Source of the DNA: Lojkania enalia
Taxonomy: Eukaryota; Ascomycota; Dothideomycetes; Pleosporales
Length of the DNA: 64,000 bases
Assembly: GCA_010094045.1 (NCBI GenBank)
Contig: ML986580.1
Span: forward strand, 574,059 to 638,058
Direction: 5' to 3'
In this document: in pieces, positions 45,700-58,011 of the stretch
Position numbering within the stretch: position 1 is the stretch's first letter
Layout: the number at the start of each line of letters is the position of its first letter
Program-made: the position numbers and the translations under genes
Notes under the pieces: generated by a model
Seen by the model: the letters and a program-made list of their open reading frames with translations, nothing else
What the model was told of the DNA's origin: nothing
Databases searched by the model: none

Positions 45700-46617
45700 T
45701 AGTATCCATCTGAGACCAACGTCCCTGGGTTTCGACGAGACTATAGAGCTAGATTGTCTATATAATCGACAATCTGTATTGCCCAGCTGACTTCGATAGA
45801 TACCACTATGCACTCTAGGATCTATCTTATCACTTTATACATCTTGAGGAAGCTTTCGGTATCCCGGCTAGCAAATTCGACAACTTTTTTTCTCACCCGG
45901 GATCCGTAGACGTAGACACAAGACACAAATACGTCCGTTCACAACATTGCATTAAGCTACTACGATACCCGCATAGTTCAATGTCAGAGGCTAGTAATAG
46001 TGGTCAAGGAGTAGGTACACATGAAGATTGAGCGGGTGGCTGAGGTTCTTGTATCAAATTAGCCAGGGAAGTCTTGAAGTGCTAGACGCGGATTCAAGAT
46101 GGGTCGCGACACCGCCGATCCTAGAAACATTTGTGGTCAACATTGGTAACGTTTTCGAGGTGGCAACTGAAGGCGCTGTTAAGACTGTTGTCCACAGAAT
46201 CAAGGTTTATTCCAATGTTGCACCACGCGGGAGCAATTCCATTATTGAACTTTCGGGGTGCCTATTTCTGCATCAAACTCATACCATTTGATACCATTTT
46301 TTCAAGGCCTTCCGCTTGATCCTACCGTTTTTGAAACTTAATCGTACATGCCCTCATCCGTCCGAAATCTTCGTAGAGAATCAGCCGAGTTTACCACTGC
46401 TGACTTTGTATCCAATCTTGTGGATCCTCGGTAGGATTGCCTTGGAGAATATCAACTACGAGAATGGGTTAGAAGCCACGAGGATATCAGGCGTAAGTGG
46501 TATGACGATGGAGTTGTGGACTTCTATCTTCAAAAAGTTATCCGGATGGCCGCATTGTCCTATGAATTTGATCGACACGTGTATCAAGGAACGGCCCAGG
46601 TCTCAACTAGTCCATGA
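45700..46617 (+). pseudogene. 2OG-Fe(II) oxygenase (isopenicillin-N-synthase-like) pseudogene
   Basis: Conserved blocks appear in order but in three frames. PSETNVPGFRRDY (45706) matches the N-terminal WP...PGFR region. HLEEAFGIPASKFDNFF (45840) leads into IKLLRYPHSS and GQGVGTHED, which carries the HxD iron ligands. A 1-2 base frameshift at about 46028 follows, then SGWLRFLYQISQGSLEVLD, TFVVNIGNVFEVATEGAV and VVHRIKV with the distal His. A last block, LGEYQLREWVRSHEDIRRKW, is in another frame and ends at TGA 46615-46617. Stops occur between the blocks. Such enzymes hydroxylate or oxidise small molecules with 2-oxoglutarate. The iron ligands survive, but the frame does not, so the gene is dead as read; a sequencing error cannot explain all the breaks. 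Confidence 0.8.
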
Positions 46618-49600
46618 GCTTTGTTCAATCTCCGGATATCACACAGAATTTGTTTTCAAAACGGTTAGATGGACAGTCCCTTACGGATTTGGTGTTTATA
46701 ACCTGTAGACCTACGACAGACGCAGGGCTACAGAGTAGCACATCCAGGGTAGCAAGGCTCAGAACCCTGAATGTCCCACAATTGGGCTGGAAACACCATA
46801 ATAGAGGCATCCAGTCGTGCAACTACCTCGATCACTGGCTCGATTCATATATATGATGCCGATGACATCTCAACTTTCAGACCTCAAATCGTTGATTACA
46901 CGACGCGCTCGTACTAGGCGCCCACAGCAGATCTAAGTGGGGTCTACAATCCGCTTTCTTGCATGGAAGGCTTCGCTGCTACAGTTCCGAATCGGCACCA
47001 AGTCCGTTCCTAATTCTAGTTATTGCATGCCGCATGCAAGGTTCTTAAAATGCACTTACAATCTACAGAGCAAAAACTTCGAAGCATTTGCTTACACGCG
47101 CTCGCATAAGTCGGTAGTTCTCAGAGTAAGGCCCATAGTCGATTCTTTTCTGTATTGTCCCGTCTTATTCGCAAGCGAGTGCCAATGCTAGACTCGCGTA
47201 TTGGATGGTACAGTTGTATCACCCAGCTCCTGAACCAATTCGAATTTCACATGTTAACATTCATGGTAGCCGTGCCCAACAATTCATCAGACGTCTAAGC
47301 TAGCTATTCGAGGCTCTATATCACTGATAGATACAGCCGGAATTATAATCAGATCTGCGTGCCATTAACTCTCATAATATCCACATAACAGTAAAGAGGG
47401 GCTATGTATCACACTCACTCTTAACGGTTGCCCCTCGATTGAGTTCTCTTGTAGTTGCACACACACGCCCCTTTTCAGTCATAGACGGGCGTCAACCCGC
47501 TCAATCACAACACTACTACGTTAGGTGACTTGATGCAGAACGCGCAGAAAGACTAGCTAGTGGTCAAATTAGCTTTCCGGGTATCTAAGACCCGCTGGGG
47601 CGGACGTTCAGTTCTTGGGTGCTCACTCACGTGGTGTGGGGAATCGTCGCAAAAGGAATCTTACGCAGTGAGCGTGTTTTTTGACACCCTATGCATGATA
47701 TTTTATGCAAAGCACGACATACAAATCTACGTCTAACAATGTGACCAGTCTCTCTAGTTGGTGCTACGAGGGACGGAGACTGTATTGCAGCTAGCTAGTA
47801 GGTTCACGATGCAAAGCGTCTTCAGAGCAATTTCCCAAAGGGAGGAACTACGAGCAATGATATGATAGCCTAGTTTTCTCAGAGAAAAGTTTATTTCCCT
47901 TTACCTCCTAGTAATATCGTGAACTCTTAGATGCACTAGGATATTTCAAGAATCTACTCACCCAGAGGATCTTACAAATACCCAGCCTTGCTTATAAGAT
48001 CCGTTCGCCTCTATTCCTCGCTTCTGTTCCAGTTTTTGTGACCTTTGAATCTCTTCTTTTGCCGCTCTACACTCCTAGCACTTGCGGCGCGCCTTTTCAC
48101 AAGAGCAGCATCTACGCATCATCTTATGGCAGATTCTGATCCAAATCCTGAACCATCCCAACCTCGCTGTGGAGGTAGGAGCCTTCAAGGTCTGGAGTCT
48201 ACGAATCATGCAAGCGTCTTCGCTCCCGAATTGATATATAACCGTCACTAATAGGGCTTTCATAGGGAAAACCAGACCTAGCCAACGAGCAACACATTGC
48301 CATAGCCCTTATGCACTACCCCATGCATTTTTGCATATTGACGGACATTTTTAACCGCCACTACCCCGTCTATCAGCACAGAATGAACTCGCATCGCGTC
48401 TCTTTCGCTTGTAAATAATTCTCAAAGGAGCTCTGGGGCGTCGGACGAATACGAGATCGGTCATGCAGTGATGTGACTGCAGAACAACGGAATCTCTTTT
48501 GTTGTTTCCTATATTATGACCTTGAATTTTTATCTAGTTGCGCAACTAACGGATCCCGCCGGCGGACCTTCGAGTCATTTTCTCTCCATCTAAAAAGAAT
48601 GAGGGGTCCACGGCGTTCGCTAAGGAGTTCTGGCGTGTTAATACGTCCCTTTGCTTTCCTTTGACCTAAGAGTGTCCTTCGAGATCTTTTGCGGTCATGG
48701 GTTGTAGATGATTTACTCGTATACATCCTATCATTCGTTGTCCACCGTCATTCCTTTCTGCCCCACTTACTGTCTACAACACTCAACCACCGTGACATTC
48801 TCAGTCATAGTACCAAGGTAGCATACGCCGATAGCGTAGGTGGCTTTAAATTAAGACATGTGTCATTGTCCATGAACACCTTGTTCACATATCAGTGAGT
48901 ACCACGATTACAAAGCGCCGGCAGACACGCACCTGTGTTGACAGTCATAAATGTTTGAAGCATGGAATGCCTCATTTAACAACTGCAATAGGCCTTGATC
49001 ATTTCTGAGAACAACAAGACTTTGACTTTCTAATCTATCTAATTCCTACAACTATTTCAGTATTGCTAATGGGCACCACAATCCCCCTTCCGCCCTACGT
49101 CCTCTTCTTTCCCTCCATTTCCTCAGCCATCTACTCCAGCAAAGATACACCCGCACACCATGCGCTAGTCTTAGAATCACCCTCGTCTTCAACATACCCA
49201 CAGTCTTCAACCAGCAGCCGCAATCTCACGACCCCTCCTTACACCCTTCCCACTCCGTCTCCAGCTTCGCCCGCCCAATCCTTCAAGCCTACGCCCCGAC
49301 ACCCCTAGAATCCAAAACCGGCGAAATCCTCCGAAAGCTATGGACTCCATGTAACGAGCTTCACATCTGAGGATCACATGTTCTAAAACGTAGCTGAAAA
49401 CCACGTACCTTTTTCTAGTTCGGTGGCGATTTTGGGAATCCCGCGGGTAATGCTGTGGTCAGTGCACTGATGGCGCCGATATTGGGTAGCGATGTGGGTA
49501 CTATGGAGCACGAGGATAACGAGAGAGGGAAGACCCCGATTCCAAAGAGCTCGTTGTCGCCCTGGATAGGTCCTGGGCTAGTCATTCCTACGCTCTCGAC

Positions 49601-50439
49601 ATCAAATCCTGTCGAGGGCCCGTAGAGTGAGAGTAGAGTTCACTAGATCAACGAGTCGCGGGCTTGAATACATATTTATGAACCGGAAAGCCTCGCGCAG
49701 CCATTCCCTGGCATTCTTAAATAGTTGGAGAAAGGTGGAGACTTGGAACGAGTAGAGATGCTGGTTAGTGAAAGGGGAGATGAGTATCCTGGAGGCATAT
49801 ACGCTGTTCTTGCCGAAAAGTCGATGGGCGGGAGTAGAGTGTGGCCAGGATGGGGAGCAGATGATGAGGAAGTTTGAGGAAGTTTGAGGAAGAGTTTTTG
49901 GGAATTTAGAGGAAGTAGGACGATGCAGAGCAAGGCGTTCGGGAGCTAGGGAAGCGGACTGAGTAAATGCTAGCCGATTGATCGGCGACAGAACGACTCA
50001 GTGACAATCTTCACGGTGTAGAAGTGTGCGTCCTGCTTAACGTCAATCTACCTTTCCATTGTCTCTTTTACATTCCTGTGAGTATGGCGATTGTTTGAGG
50101 CGAGTGTGACATCTTCAGAGCACCCAAGTTAGTTACGAACGTGATATGTAAGAGAAATCTTACTAATCCAGTGGTATCAGATTGTTCCGAACTCCTTTAC
50201 CAAATCTTCTGCACCTATGACTGCTGTCTTGTCCTAAAACCCACTCTTTCCCCGGGCAGAATAGTTATCCTCCTCTAACCTACTTCAAACCCTCTTCAAG
50301 CCATCTCCCATTAACAGCTCAGTCTTGAACTTAAACTATCACTATGATCCATAATTTCTCGTATGTATACAGCTCATTGAACACTATTCCCTGGTAGGCT
50401 TTTGTGTGATATAGCACCGCCGTGCTACCCTCAGCGGTG
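46618..50439. other. Gene-poor region
   Basis: Mostly short chance frames. A TATA-like element (TTATAAG) at about 47992 precedes an ATG at 48125 (MADSDPNPEPSQPRCG), but no gene can be traced from it. The only coding-like part is 49063-49624, given separately. Confidence 0.45.
49063..49624 (+). pseudogene. Possible hypothetical gene or remnant
   Basis: A frame from ATG 49063 (MGTTIPLPPYVLFFPSIS) ends in TAG at 49306-49308. The same frame goes on to 49352, where GTAACG..CTAG could be an intron (to about 49419), followed by FGGDFGNPAGNAVVSALMA and SPWIGPGLVIPTL up to TAG at 49623. A parallel frame reads APTPLESKTGEILRKLW. The pieces look like a Pro/Ser-rich protein with one nonsense codon, or a gene whose introns I cannot place. 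No family recognised. Confidence 0.3.
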
Positions 50440-50816
50440 CTACTGATTTCTGAAGTTCTTCTTTTGATAGAATAGATCGGTCCTCGAAGATCCCAGATTT
50501 ATGATCTTCGGACATCCATCGCGGTCTTTCTCGAGTCGGGTACATTCAAAACAGTAGAACGCGTCCGAAATGCCTTCGCCACCGCAGACAACGCACTTGT
50601 TCTGGTAGTTTCCAAAGGAGCACTCATCGCAGATTCGAGCGAGGGTCGTTGGGCGCACGTAGCTGTCGCAGACCGGACATTTGCCGTCGCACTTATCGCA
50701 GAGCCTTCCGATAGAGATTCCGGCTTGCTTGCGGCACATAACGAGATCGCTGGGAGCCGTTAGTAGAGCTGTGGGGAAGGCGCAGGATAGGAGACTTACG
50801 GATGGTGGCGAGACAT
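50440..50816 (-). CDS. rds3: PHF5A/Rds3 splicing factor (SF3b complex)
   Basis: Two exons, 50816-50800 and 50749-50440, give 108 aa. The tiny first exon codes only MSRHH and part of the next codon; the 50-bp intron has a perfect CTACTAAC branch site. The joined text [20 protein letters not shown] is the invariant PHF5A start. The protein is a zinc knot with many CxxC pairs ([43 protein letters not shown]) and ends [15 protein letters not shown]5A sits in SF3b of the U2 snRNP and contacts the branch-site helix with SF3B1. Length is as expected. It is head to head with the pinin-like gene. Confidence 0.97.
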
Positions 50817-51344
50817 ATTGAGACAATATGCACTGGCATACGGAGAATTTTAATCAGCAGCTGTGATGGGTTGAAGAGGAAAAGGCCATCCCAATAATCT
50901 TCTAGTGTGAACTGGGGTGGAGGGCAGGCAAGAATGAGGGGTTCGCGCCTATCTGCGATCTAATTCTTATGCGCGCGGGCGCGATCAGGAGCTATTTTGG
51001 TAACCGAGGACAATTCGTATGCGTTGGGAGAATTTGGTCGTTCTCAGCGGGTGGTGGTGTTGTTGGGGAGGAAGGTGGAATAGATTGTTGGAGTGTTAGA
51101 AGTGCGGGTTTTTGGATTGATAACTAGCGATGACTAAGACGCGCTAAGCCGTTCCAGCTCACTGCGGAGGCGGGAGCGAAGCTTCGACTGGATTCCCGAG
51201 CTCGTCCCATCCCAAACATTCTCTTCTACCTTGGTAGACATTCACCTAGGCAGTGACGCGCCATGGACTGATCTGGTCACCCCACCTACGCGTACGCATA
51301 CATCGCGATCCGGAGCATCTCTCCCTAGTCTTGCGCAATTGGTC
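50817..51344. promoter_or_regulatory. Shared divergent promoter of rds3 and the pinin-like gene
   Basis: Only 528 bp separate the two start codons, so regulatory DNA is probably shared. The plus-strand frame is open from 51231 but has no ATG before 51345. No TATA box was seen. Confidence 0.55.
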
Positions 51345-52429
51345 ATGGACGCCTCCATTGCTTCGGCTGTAATGCTCCCTGAGCCACAGGAGCCAGAATC
51401 TCCCCAGGCTCCCGCCCTGTCTCCGACCGGCCTGAAAAGGCGGCAGTCTTCTATATCGGAGCAGGATGCAAAACGTGCACGCCTTAATAGTATTGACGCG
51501 AACGTACCTCGCCGGAGTTCAACCACCGCAAACGATGCATCTGCAACTACTTCAGGACGTAGGGAGAGAGGACGCGAGAGGAGACTGTTTGGCGCTGCTC
51601 TGGGCGCTCTCTCACAAAATTCTGCTACCCCAGCACAGAAACGCCGCTCCGAAATTGAGAAGAGACAGCAGGCTCAACGCAAGCTCGAGGAACAGGAAAG
51701 TGACCAAAGGAAGCTAGAGCGCGACGTGCGGCGCAGAGATCAGCGCCTGGAATATCAGAAGGTCTTCGAAAACGAATCGGTATGAGCTCCAGGATGGTGT
51801 TTGAATGCACTTGTTGACAAAGGTGTTTAGATGCGAGTTCGGCATGCTAACCTACTTAATATGGCCCACTTTCTCCGGACTGAAACCGAGCCGCAGCTGG
51901 TATGTCTCTCCGTCGTGGTCTCGCGGCTGAAATGTGCGGTCTGCGGCTTTCAACCAGCTAATCTTAGTTCTAGTATTATAAACCATGGGAGACGAGTCAA
52001 GACGAAAACGCCATCATTGAGGCACAAATCACAGACGCCAAAGAAATAATCGCCCGGGAGCTTGAGCAATACGAGCACCAGCAGGAAGACTCTGATGAGC
52101 CGGACCGGCACGCCTCCCGCCATGGCGACGCGAACGGCGATGCAGGTGCAGGCACGTTTTCTTCTGGTAAGGAGCCTAATGCAGAAATGTCCCAGCAGCA
52201 CTCCGCAGCCAATGGAGCTACTAATGATAGCGAGCCGCTTCCCAAGGACCTGGAACCAAGAGAAGATCATGCATTGAGCAGGATAAACGAGGCGGTGAGC
52301 GATGAGCCAGCAGCTTCTCACGAGCAAGAGAGTAGAAGCACGAGTCATGAGGCTGCAGAACCTAGCAAAGATATGGATGATAACGGGGAGGAGATTGTAG
52401 AGGCTGCGGAGGACACGGTGATATACTGA
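51345..52429 (+). CDS. Pinin/SDK/MemA-domain protein
   Basis: Three exons, 51345-51779, 51831-51899 and 51974-52429, give 319 aa. The frame continues upstream without an ATG, so 51345 is the start (MDASIASAVMLPEPQEP). Residues 1-75 are Pro/Ser-rich with a basic KRRQSS/KRARL cluster that could be a nuclear signal. The pinin domain runs from about 75 to 205: RRLFGAALGALSQ, a long Arg/Glu/Gln-rich helix, RHANLLNMAHFLRTETEPQL across intron 2, and YYKPWE. The rest is acidic and disordered. In animals pinin binds RNPS1 and takes part in splicing and the exon-junction machinery; in fungi the role is presumed similar. Introns of 51 and 74 bp end in GTTTAG and TTCTAG. Confidence 0.88.
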
Positions 52430-53467
52430 ATTCGAACAGCACTCTTAGCATCACATGGGTTTCTCTCGGTTGGCGGTCCGTCGGTCTCGTTTTGACGGCC
52501 TGATTAGGTGTGGCTTTATCATTCACTGAATACTGTTTACCTAGATGTCACAGAGTCCCGCATCGCGCCGTGGGCTTCTCCAGAATTCGTTAAAATGGGG
52601 GCCTGAGCCATTGCTGGGACACGAGCGTTTGACATAGACCGCGCCTTCGTACGATCAACATGTGTGCTTGACTGTCACGGCTTCTTCTCATCCTTCTCTT
52701 AGATGGACTCCCTCTCGGAACGTTGTCCCATCCTATCCGCTCTCGGGCGGACCTAGCACCTCCCAGCTCATAGACACGGCGTCTTATTGGCGTATCGATT
52801 ACTGGCTATAATGCAGCAGTGATACCGAGTGAATGGATGCATGGATGCATTACAGCGGGCACCCTGGTTTTTCGACGTGCAATGTGCACCTCCTCTACCG
52901 CTGTTCCATTACCGTTCGCATGCGTGCGTGCCGGCAAATAACACATGTAAACCGACAGCGAGAGAGCCTTGGCTGAATGCAGCAATCTTGGTCAATGCTC
53001 TGCAATCTAATTGAAGTGGTTTCCCAGGATAGTGGAAAGCATGGCATTGGGCCCCACGGCGAGTGGGATGAAGACCGCTGCTGGACTAGATCTTCGTTGT
53101 TCTATAGTGGACGTGTTTTATAGCTTTATGAAATCGTGGGGTGTGACATGGGCAGAGATTTGAAGCTGCTTAGGTGTGCACTTCGTTCTCTCTAGACACT
53201 TCGAGGTGCTAATCCTACCCCTCATCGGGTCCCGGGCTATGCCTCGGCACCGACCATGATCAAGAATAGATGGTGCAACGGCGTTCATGTTTCATCGGAC
53301 AGCTTTGCTCATCTTCATCGTTTTCTCGGTTATTCTTCCGCCTCACTTCTCCAGCGCAATATACGAGTGCAGTGGGCGTCCACAATCTATTCGCTCCATC
53401 TCATCTCCCTTTCCCTTGCTTGCCAAACGCGCGATAAGGCATAGCGATCTCGCACTTGCATTGCGTC
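52430..53467. other. Intergenic, nothing recognised
   Basis: About 1 kb between the pinin-like gene and the epoxide hydrolase. A repeated GAATGGATGCATGGATGC-like word is at about 52830. No coding text. Confidence 0.5.
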
Positions 53468-55318
53468 ATGCCGCTCCAGCCAATTGATCCCAAGCTTGAC
53501 TCCCGCGTCGAGCACAGGTCGGCTGTATTGAATGGGTGTACCTATCACTATCTCTATGGCCTGCCACCAGGCCGCCAATTCAAAGCTACAGTCTTCTTGG
53601 TAAGTGTTTCTAAAGGACTATGATAACCGGTGGGTAAACGAATGCGTTTAGAATCCTGCGAAGTGAGAGAGCTAACCCCACGAACCCCGTGTGTAGATTC
53701 ATGGATGGCCCGATCTCAGTCTTGGTTGGAGGTATCAAATTCCTCTACTATTAGACATGGGCTTCCGAGTTGTGGCACCAGACCTTATGGGTTTCGGGGG
53801 TACGGTAAGCCAGACCACCTGTTCGATGCTGCTCAATGATATCACCACCCTTCTCGTTGGCATGCTCTCAGCCATTCCCACGTGCAGCCAGCCATCCGTT
53901 ACACGAGGAACGTGGGGCTGGGTTGGCGCATGTAAAAGGGCCTTCCGGATGCCATGCGTGGGAAACGCCAGCTAAGTCATCATTACCATAGGATGCACCC
54001 AAGGCCCCGCCAAACCCCATCAACTTGTACGGTTACAAGAGGGCATCAGATGACATCTCAGAGCTTGCAAATCAGCTTGGTGCTCAGAAAATCATTCTTG
54101 GGGGTCACGACTGGTATGGGATCCTCGGTCGCTTACACTGGCTCGATATCGCCTTAGTAGTTAACAAATACGCAGGGGAGGCTTCGTAGTGTGGCGAGCT
54201 GCTCAATGGTAATATCTAACGATGACGGCAACAATCAAAGGGAGGAAATTAACATTGTATAGGCATCCGGAACTGGTCTCCCATGTCTTCTCCATCTGCA
54301 CGCCCTACACGGCCCCTCACGAGGACTACATCTCAACTGAGAAACTTGCCCAAGGTCCTTTCCCTCAGCTTGCATATCAGATCCATCTCGCCTCGGGCGA
54401 AGTGGAGAAAATCGTCAATTCAGAGCAGTCAATTCGGCAGTTTCTCAAAGGGCTTTACGGTGCCAAAGGACCGAATGGCGAATACGCCTTCGACCCGAAG
54501 AAGGGCGTCCTAGCCGAAAATCTGCCCACCATTGGGGAGAGCAAATTATTGAACGGCGAAGTAAGTCTCCAGACCGTGTGGCGACAAGGAAACTCCGGAA
54601 TAATGGGAAGGCGCCCATCTCCGAGCACATGCGGATGCCCTTGCCCGTTCTCAGTTTGGGTGGCATAACATGAGATGTATCTGGTGATTTTGCGGGGGCC
54701 AACTGAATGCTAATGCTAGAGTAGACCCTTGACTACTACGTGAAAGAGTACTCTCGCCACGGAATCCATAGCACTTGTAAGTTCGCAACGCACCACTGCA
54801 AAGGGCGATCGCGTCGGTTTAGTTCCTGTATCATTTTACTTGTCCGACGAGCTTCTAGATGAGTTCCACGACCAAATCAGTTTCCCTTGCGATGCGTTTC
54901 AATTTGACATAGTGGCGGAAGAAAACCCGGTCTTAGGGCCTGGCGGTACTCTTCCCATCGGTTGGTAAATAATGTAACTAATAATGCTTAGTGAACTGGT
55001 ACCGGACTAGAAAATTGAATTGGGAAGAAGATCTGGCGTGAGTAGAGGAAAATATCGGTATCGAGATTGGAACATCTGACCTCTCATAGTTTGCTTGACA
55101 AGAAAATCATAACCGCGCCCTGTCTCTTCATCCAGGCGACATATGACTCGGTTCTGACGCCTGGCATGGCGAAAGGGATGGATCAAAAGTTGCCGAACCT
55201 TACAAGAGGAGAGGTAGCAGCTACGCACTGGGCTCTTACGCAGAAACCAGAAGAGGTCAATGCCATTATCAAGAAATGGCTCCAGAGGCAGGGTTTCGAT
55301 AATAGGAGCTCTTTGTAA
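53468..55318 (+). CDS. Epoxide hydrolase (alpha/beta-hydrolase type)
   Basis: Eight exons: 53468-53599, 53697-53804, 53992-54113, 54176-54208, 54263-54560, 54725-54776, 54992-55037 and 55090-55318; product 339 aa. The oxyanion motif [15 protein letters not shown] starts at H46. The Asp nucleophile is D120 in LGGHDWGGFVVW (across an intron), and the catalytic His is H310 in [13 protein letters not shown]. Lid-domain text ([29 protein letters not shown]) is present. Such enzymes open epoxides to diols in the cytosol, in detoxification or biosynthesis. Introns of 187, 164 and 215 bp are long for this window, and the last (52 bp) is chosen to remove an in-frame stop, so the 3' half of the model is less sure. 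There is no signal peptide. Confidence 0.8.
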
Positions 55319-58011
55319 GCGCTTCTAATCTTGCGCTTAAAACGGGGCCAGTCAGAATGCGATTGATAGTGCAGGCACGGTGAGACTCTCCACATAGCGT
55401 ATTGTTTTGGCTTTAGTAGATAGCGAAATGTGCAGCTCAAACGTCGTGGTCGATGTGCGATATCGGCGAGCTGAGATTTGGCTTACGACTCCGGATGCTA
55501 TGCGCAAGTATAGACACCCCGGAGTCGGTTTTGCTCGGCTTTTCGAGGACGCACATGTTCGAAGGACAGCGATATGCAGCTCAAGAACTCCAAACTCCAC
55601 CCCAGGTCCAAATGCAGCTTGAACGCTTGAATTAGCAGATATCATTCGGTATTTCCGATGCACCAGGGCCGGGGGAGGCTGCGCAATCAGGAATCAAGCG
55701 GCAACGGTACGGAAATTTGGTGCTTTTGTAGCACAGGTCGCAATCGTCTGGTGGAAGTTTGGGCCAGGCAACGCAATATTGTTGCTCCAGGGCTTGGAAC
55801 ATTTGCTAGGGGATGGCGTATGAACATAAGTTCCGGCCTGCAAGTGCTGTTGATCTGGAACTTCCGCAGCCAGTGAGAAGGTGGAGCTCTGCCCTGTGGC
55901 TCGTTGGCGCGTTGGTGGATGAAAGCAGACTTAACTTGGCCGTCTTATGATCACGATGGGTGCGGAACCTGCATTCCGGCTCTGTTCGTAAAGAAGGATT
56001 GAAGGCTCCTGGCCGCCGCCAACCTTCGAGCCGGTAGCATCGTGAAGGAGCTACGCTAGACGGCGACGGCGACAACGACGACAAGACTAGGGAAGATGGA
56101 TGCGATGCTCAGCTCACCATTGCAGTAACAGGTGGTGAAGGGCGGAATTTTATTCGAAACTCAAAATCTGCGCAACCACAGAGCGTAGGAAGCAGGGGCA
56201 AATGTCGGCCTTTCACCGCCTACTAAAAGTAGCCGGCCATGCATAAGTGTCGGATTGACGCCGGACGACATGGACATGCTGGGTTCGTCTCGCACAGTCG
56301 ACAACGGGGTCCTGTCCTGTAGTGCTGATCTGGGCATAGGGGCTGGCTGCAATATAAACCTCCAAAACGTGCCTTATCAGTTGGCCTGCGCCTGGCATTA
56401 TTCAATTCCATTTCGTTTTCGGGGATATACTAGCGTGTGCGCGGACAGGCATTGGCTGCTTTTGCACTGTCAAGTACTCGGAGCCAGAGAAGCACTCCGC
56501 CGGTGGGCAGGCCATCAGATGGCTGGTGCCAGAGGAGCGCGTTTCGGGCCATCGGAGAGATAGACGGGACGTCTGGGCAGTTCGTACGAGGCCGAGCTAC
56601 GAGCCCAAGTACCACGGCTTACTCGCAACACCGTCCACACCTTGTCTAGACTGCATGCCAGCCATGGCATCCGCCTTCAACACCACCCTGGGCACCGCGC
56701 AGTTTGTTAGTGGTGGCACGTTCCGGGCAGGATTGAGTACAGCACAGTACTTAGACAGGTCGGGAGCCATGTCCGTGGACACAATTGCACCACGATCGCT
56801 AGCAGCCATAGCCAAGCAGTATGAGCAGCGATGTGGGAGAACCATCTCTGACGATGCTCTGATAAGCTCGTCGTCCTCGTCCCAACCGGGCGGTTCTGCC
56901 ACTCGAGATTTCGTCAACAGCTCCTCGGTAGCTGTGCCGTGGCGCATGGCCGCTGATCGCCTCTGTCCAACCAGACGGCTTCCTGTGAGCACCTATACGG
57001 CCGCCGCCAAGGCACTACATCACGGATTCGGATGTACTGTATATAGTGGTGCTCTACCGGGAAGGGCACCCTCCCTGGAGGCGAACCGCCTCAAGACTCG
57101 CCCCTGAGTATATTGCGTATTCCAGTCCGGGATCCTCACGCGCGCAATCCTGGCCTTCTCGAAAATTGCAAAATATTCTAGCCAGTTATCGGACCACTTT
57201 CTAGTGCCATTTCCCGCAATCTCGAAATTGCAAATGAATAGCCCAAACGCCACGGGTTAGCATAGCTTCAGAAACAGCCCTCTAGATGTGCTAGCCGCAT
57301 ATCAGGCTGAACGTTTCCTGCGCGCCCAGGACTCCAGGGCCACTACAGCAACCCTGAAGTCCACCTCTGCGCAGACTCCTACAGGTAAACTGCAGACTTC
57401 TAACGCAGCTTTCCATGCAGGCGCGGCGGCACACATGCCTTATCGCTGTTTCACAGCGCAGACGCTCGTTGATAGTCCTTCTGGGTGCACAAACAGCCCA
57501 CTTCAGACAACAAGGTATTGTTCTATCGTTTGCACATCCTTGCTCTGACAAGCACCCGGCGCTGTTCCATGAAGCGGAGCCATCAAGCTGCTGATCCGGT
57601 AGAAAGTAAGTCGAAGCTCGCCTGCAGTCCTGGTGCAGCCATGGTCGTCCAATCCTGGCCGTATCCGCGGGGAGATCTAGCCTCATATATATTCAGCGTA
57701 ACGGGATAAAGAAAAGGCTACGCGAAGCCACCATCCCGAGCATTCCTGCGCATGCCTATCCATGTACCGTACCAGATTGACCCGCCCAGCAAATGACGTG
57801 GTTTCTTTGGAACTTTTTATGCGATTTCACTATCTCGCCGCCGATGCACGAACGAGAGTGCAGGCTCAATTCTGAGCCAGACAAGGCGTTGATCAAGCAT
57901 GTCCATTATGTATATCAGCCTCCACGCTCCCGTGGGGTATTAGACAAGCTATCCGTTCCTCCTCCCTCCTTTGCCCACCACTTCTAAATCATCCTCCCAC
58001 CGTCTTTCGTA
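55319..58011. other. 2.7-kb unexplained region of near-normal base composition
   Basis: Frames are open on both strands because GC content is higher here than in the AT-rich blocks, but none shows a domain or a convincing splice pattern. The minus text at about 57250-57115 (NFEIAGNGTRKWSDNWLEYF) is the most protein-like. A pyrimidine-rich stretch before 58012 is the expected promoter of the dehydrogenase. Confidence 0.45.

Noticed and set aside
56526..57107. Plus-strand frame of 193 aa with an open antisense frame
   Set aside because: Both strands are equally open and neither shows family text or a start context.
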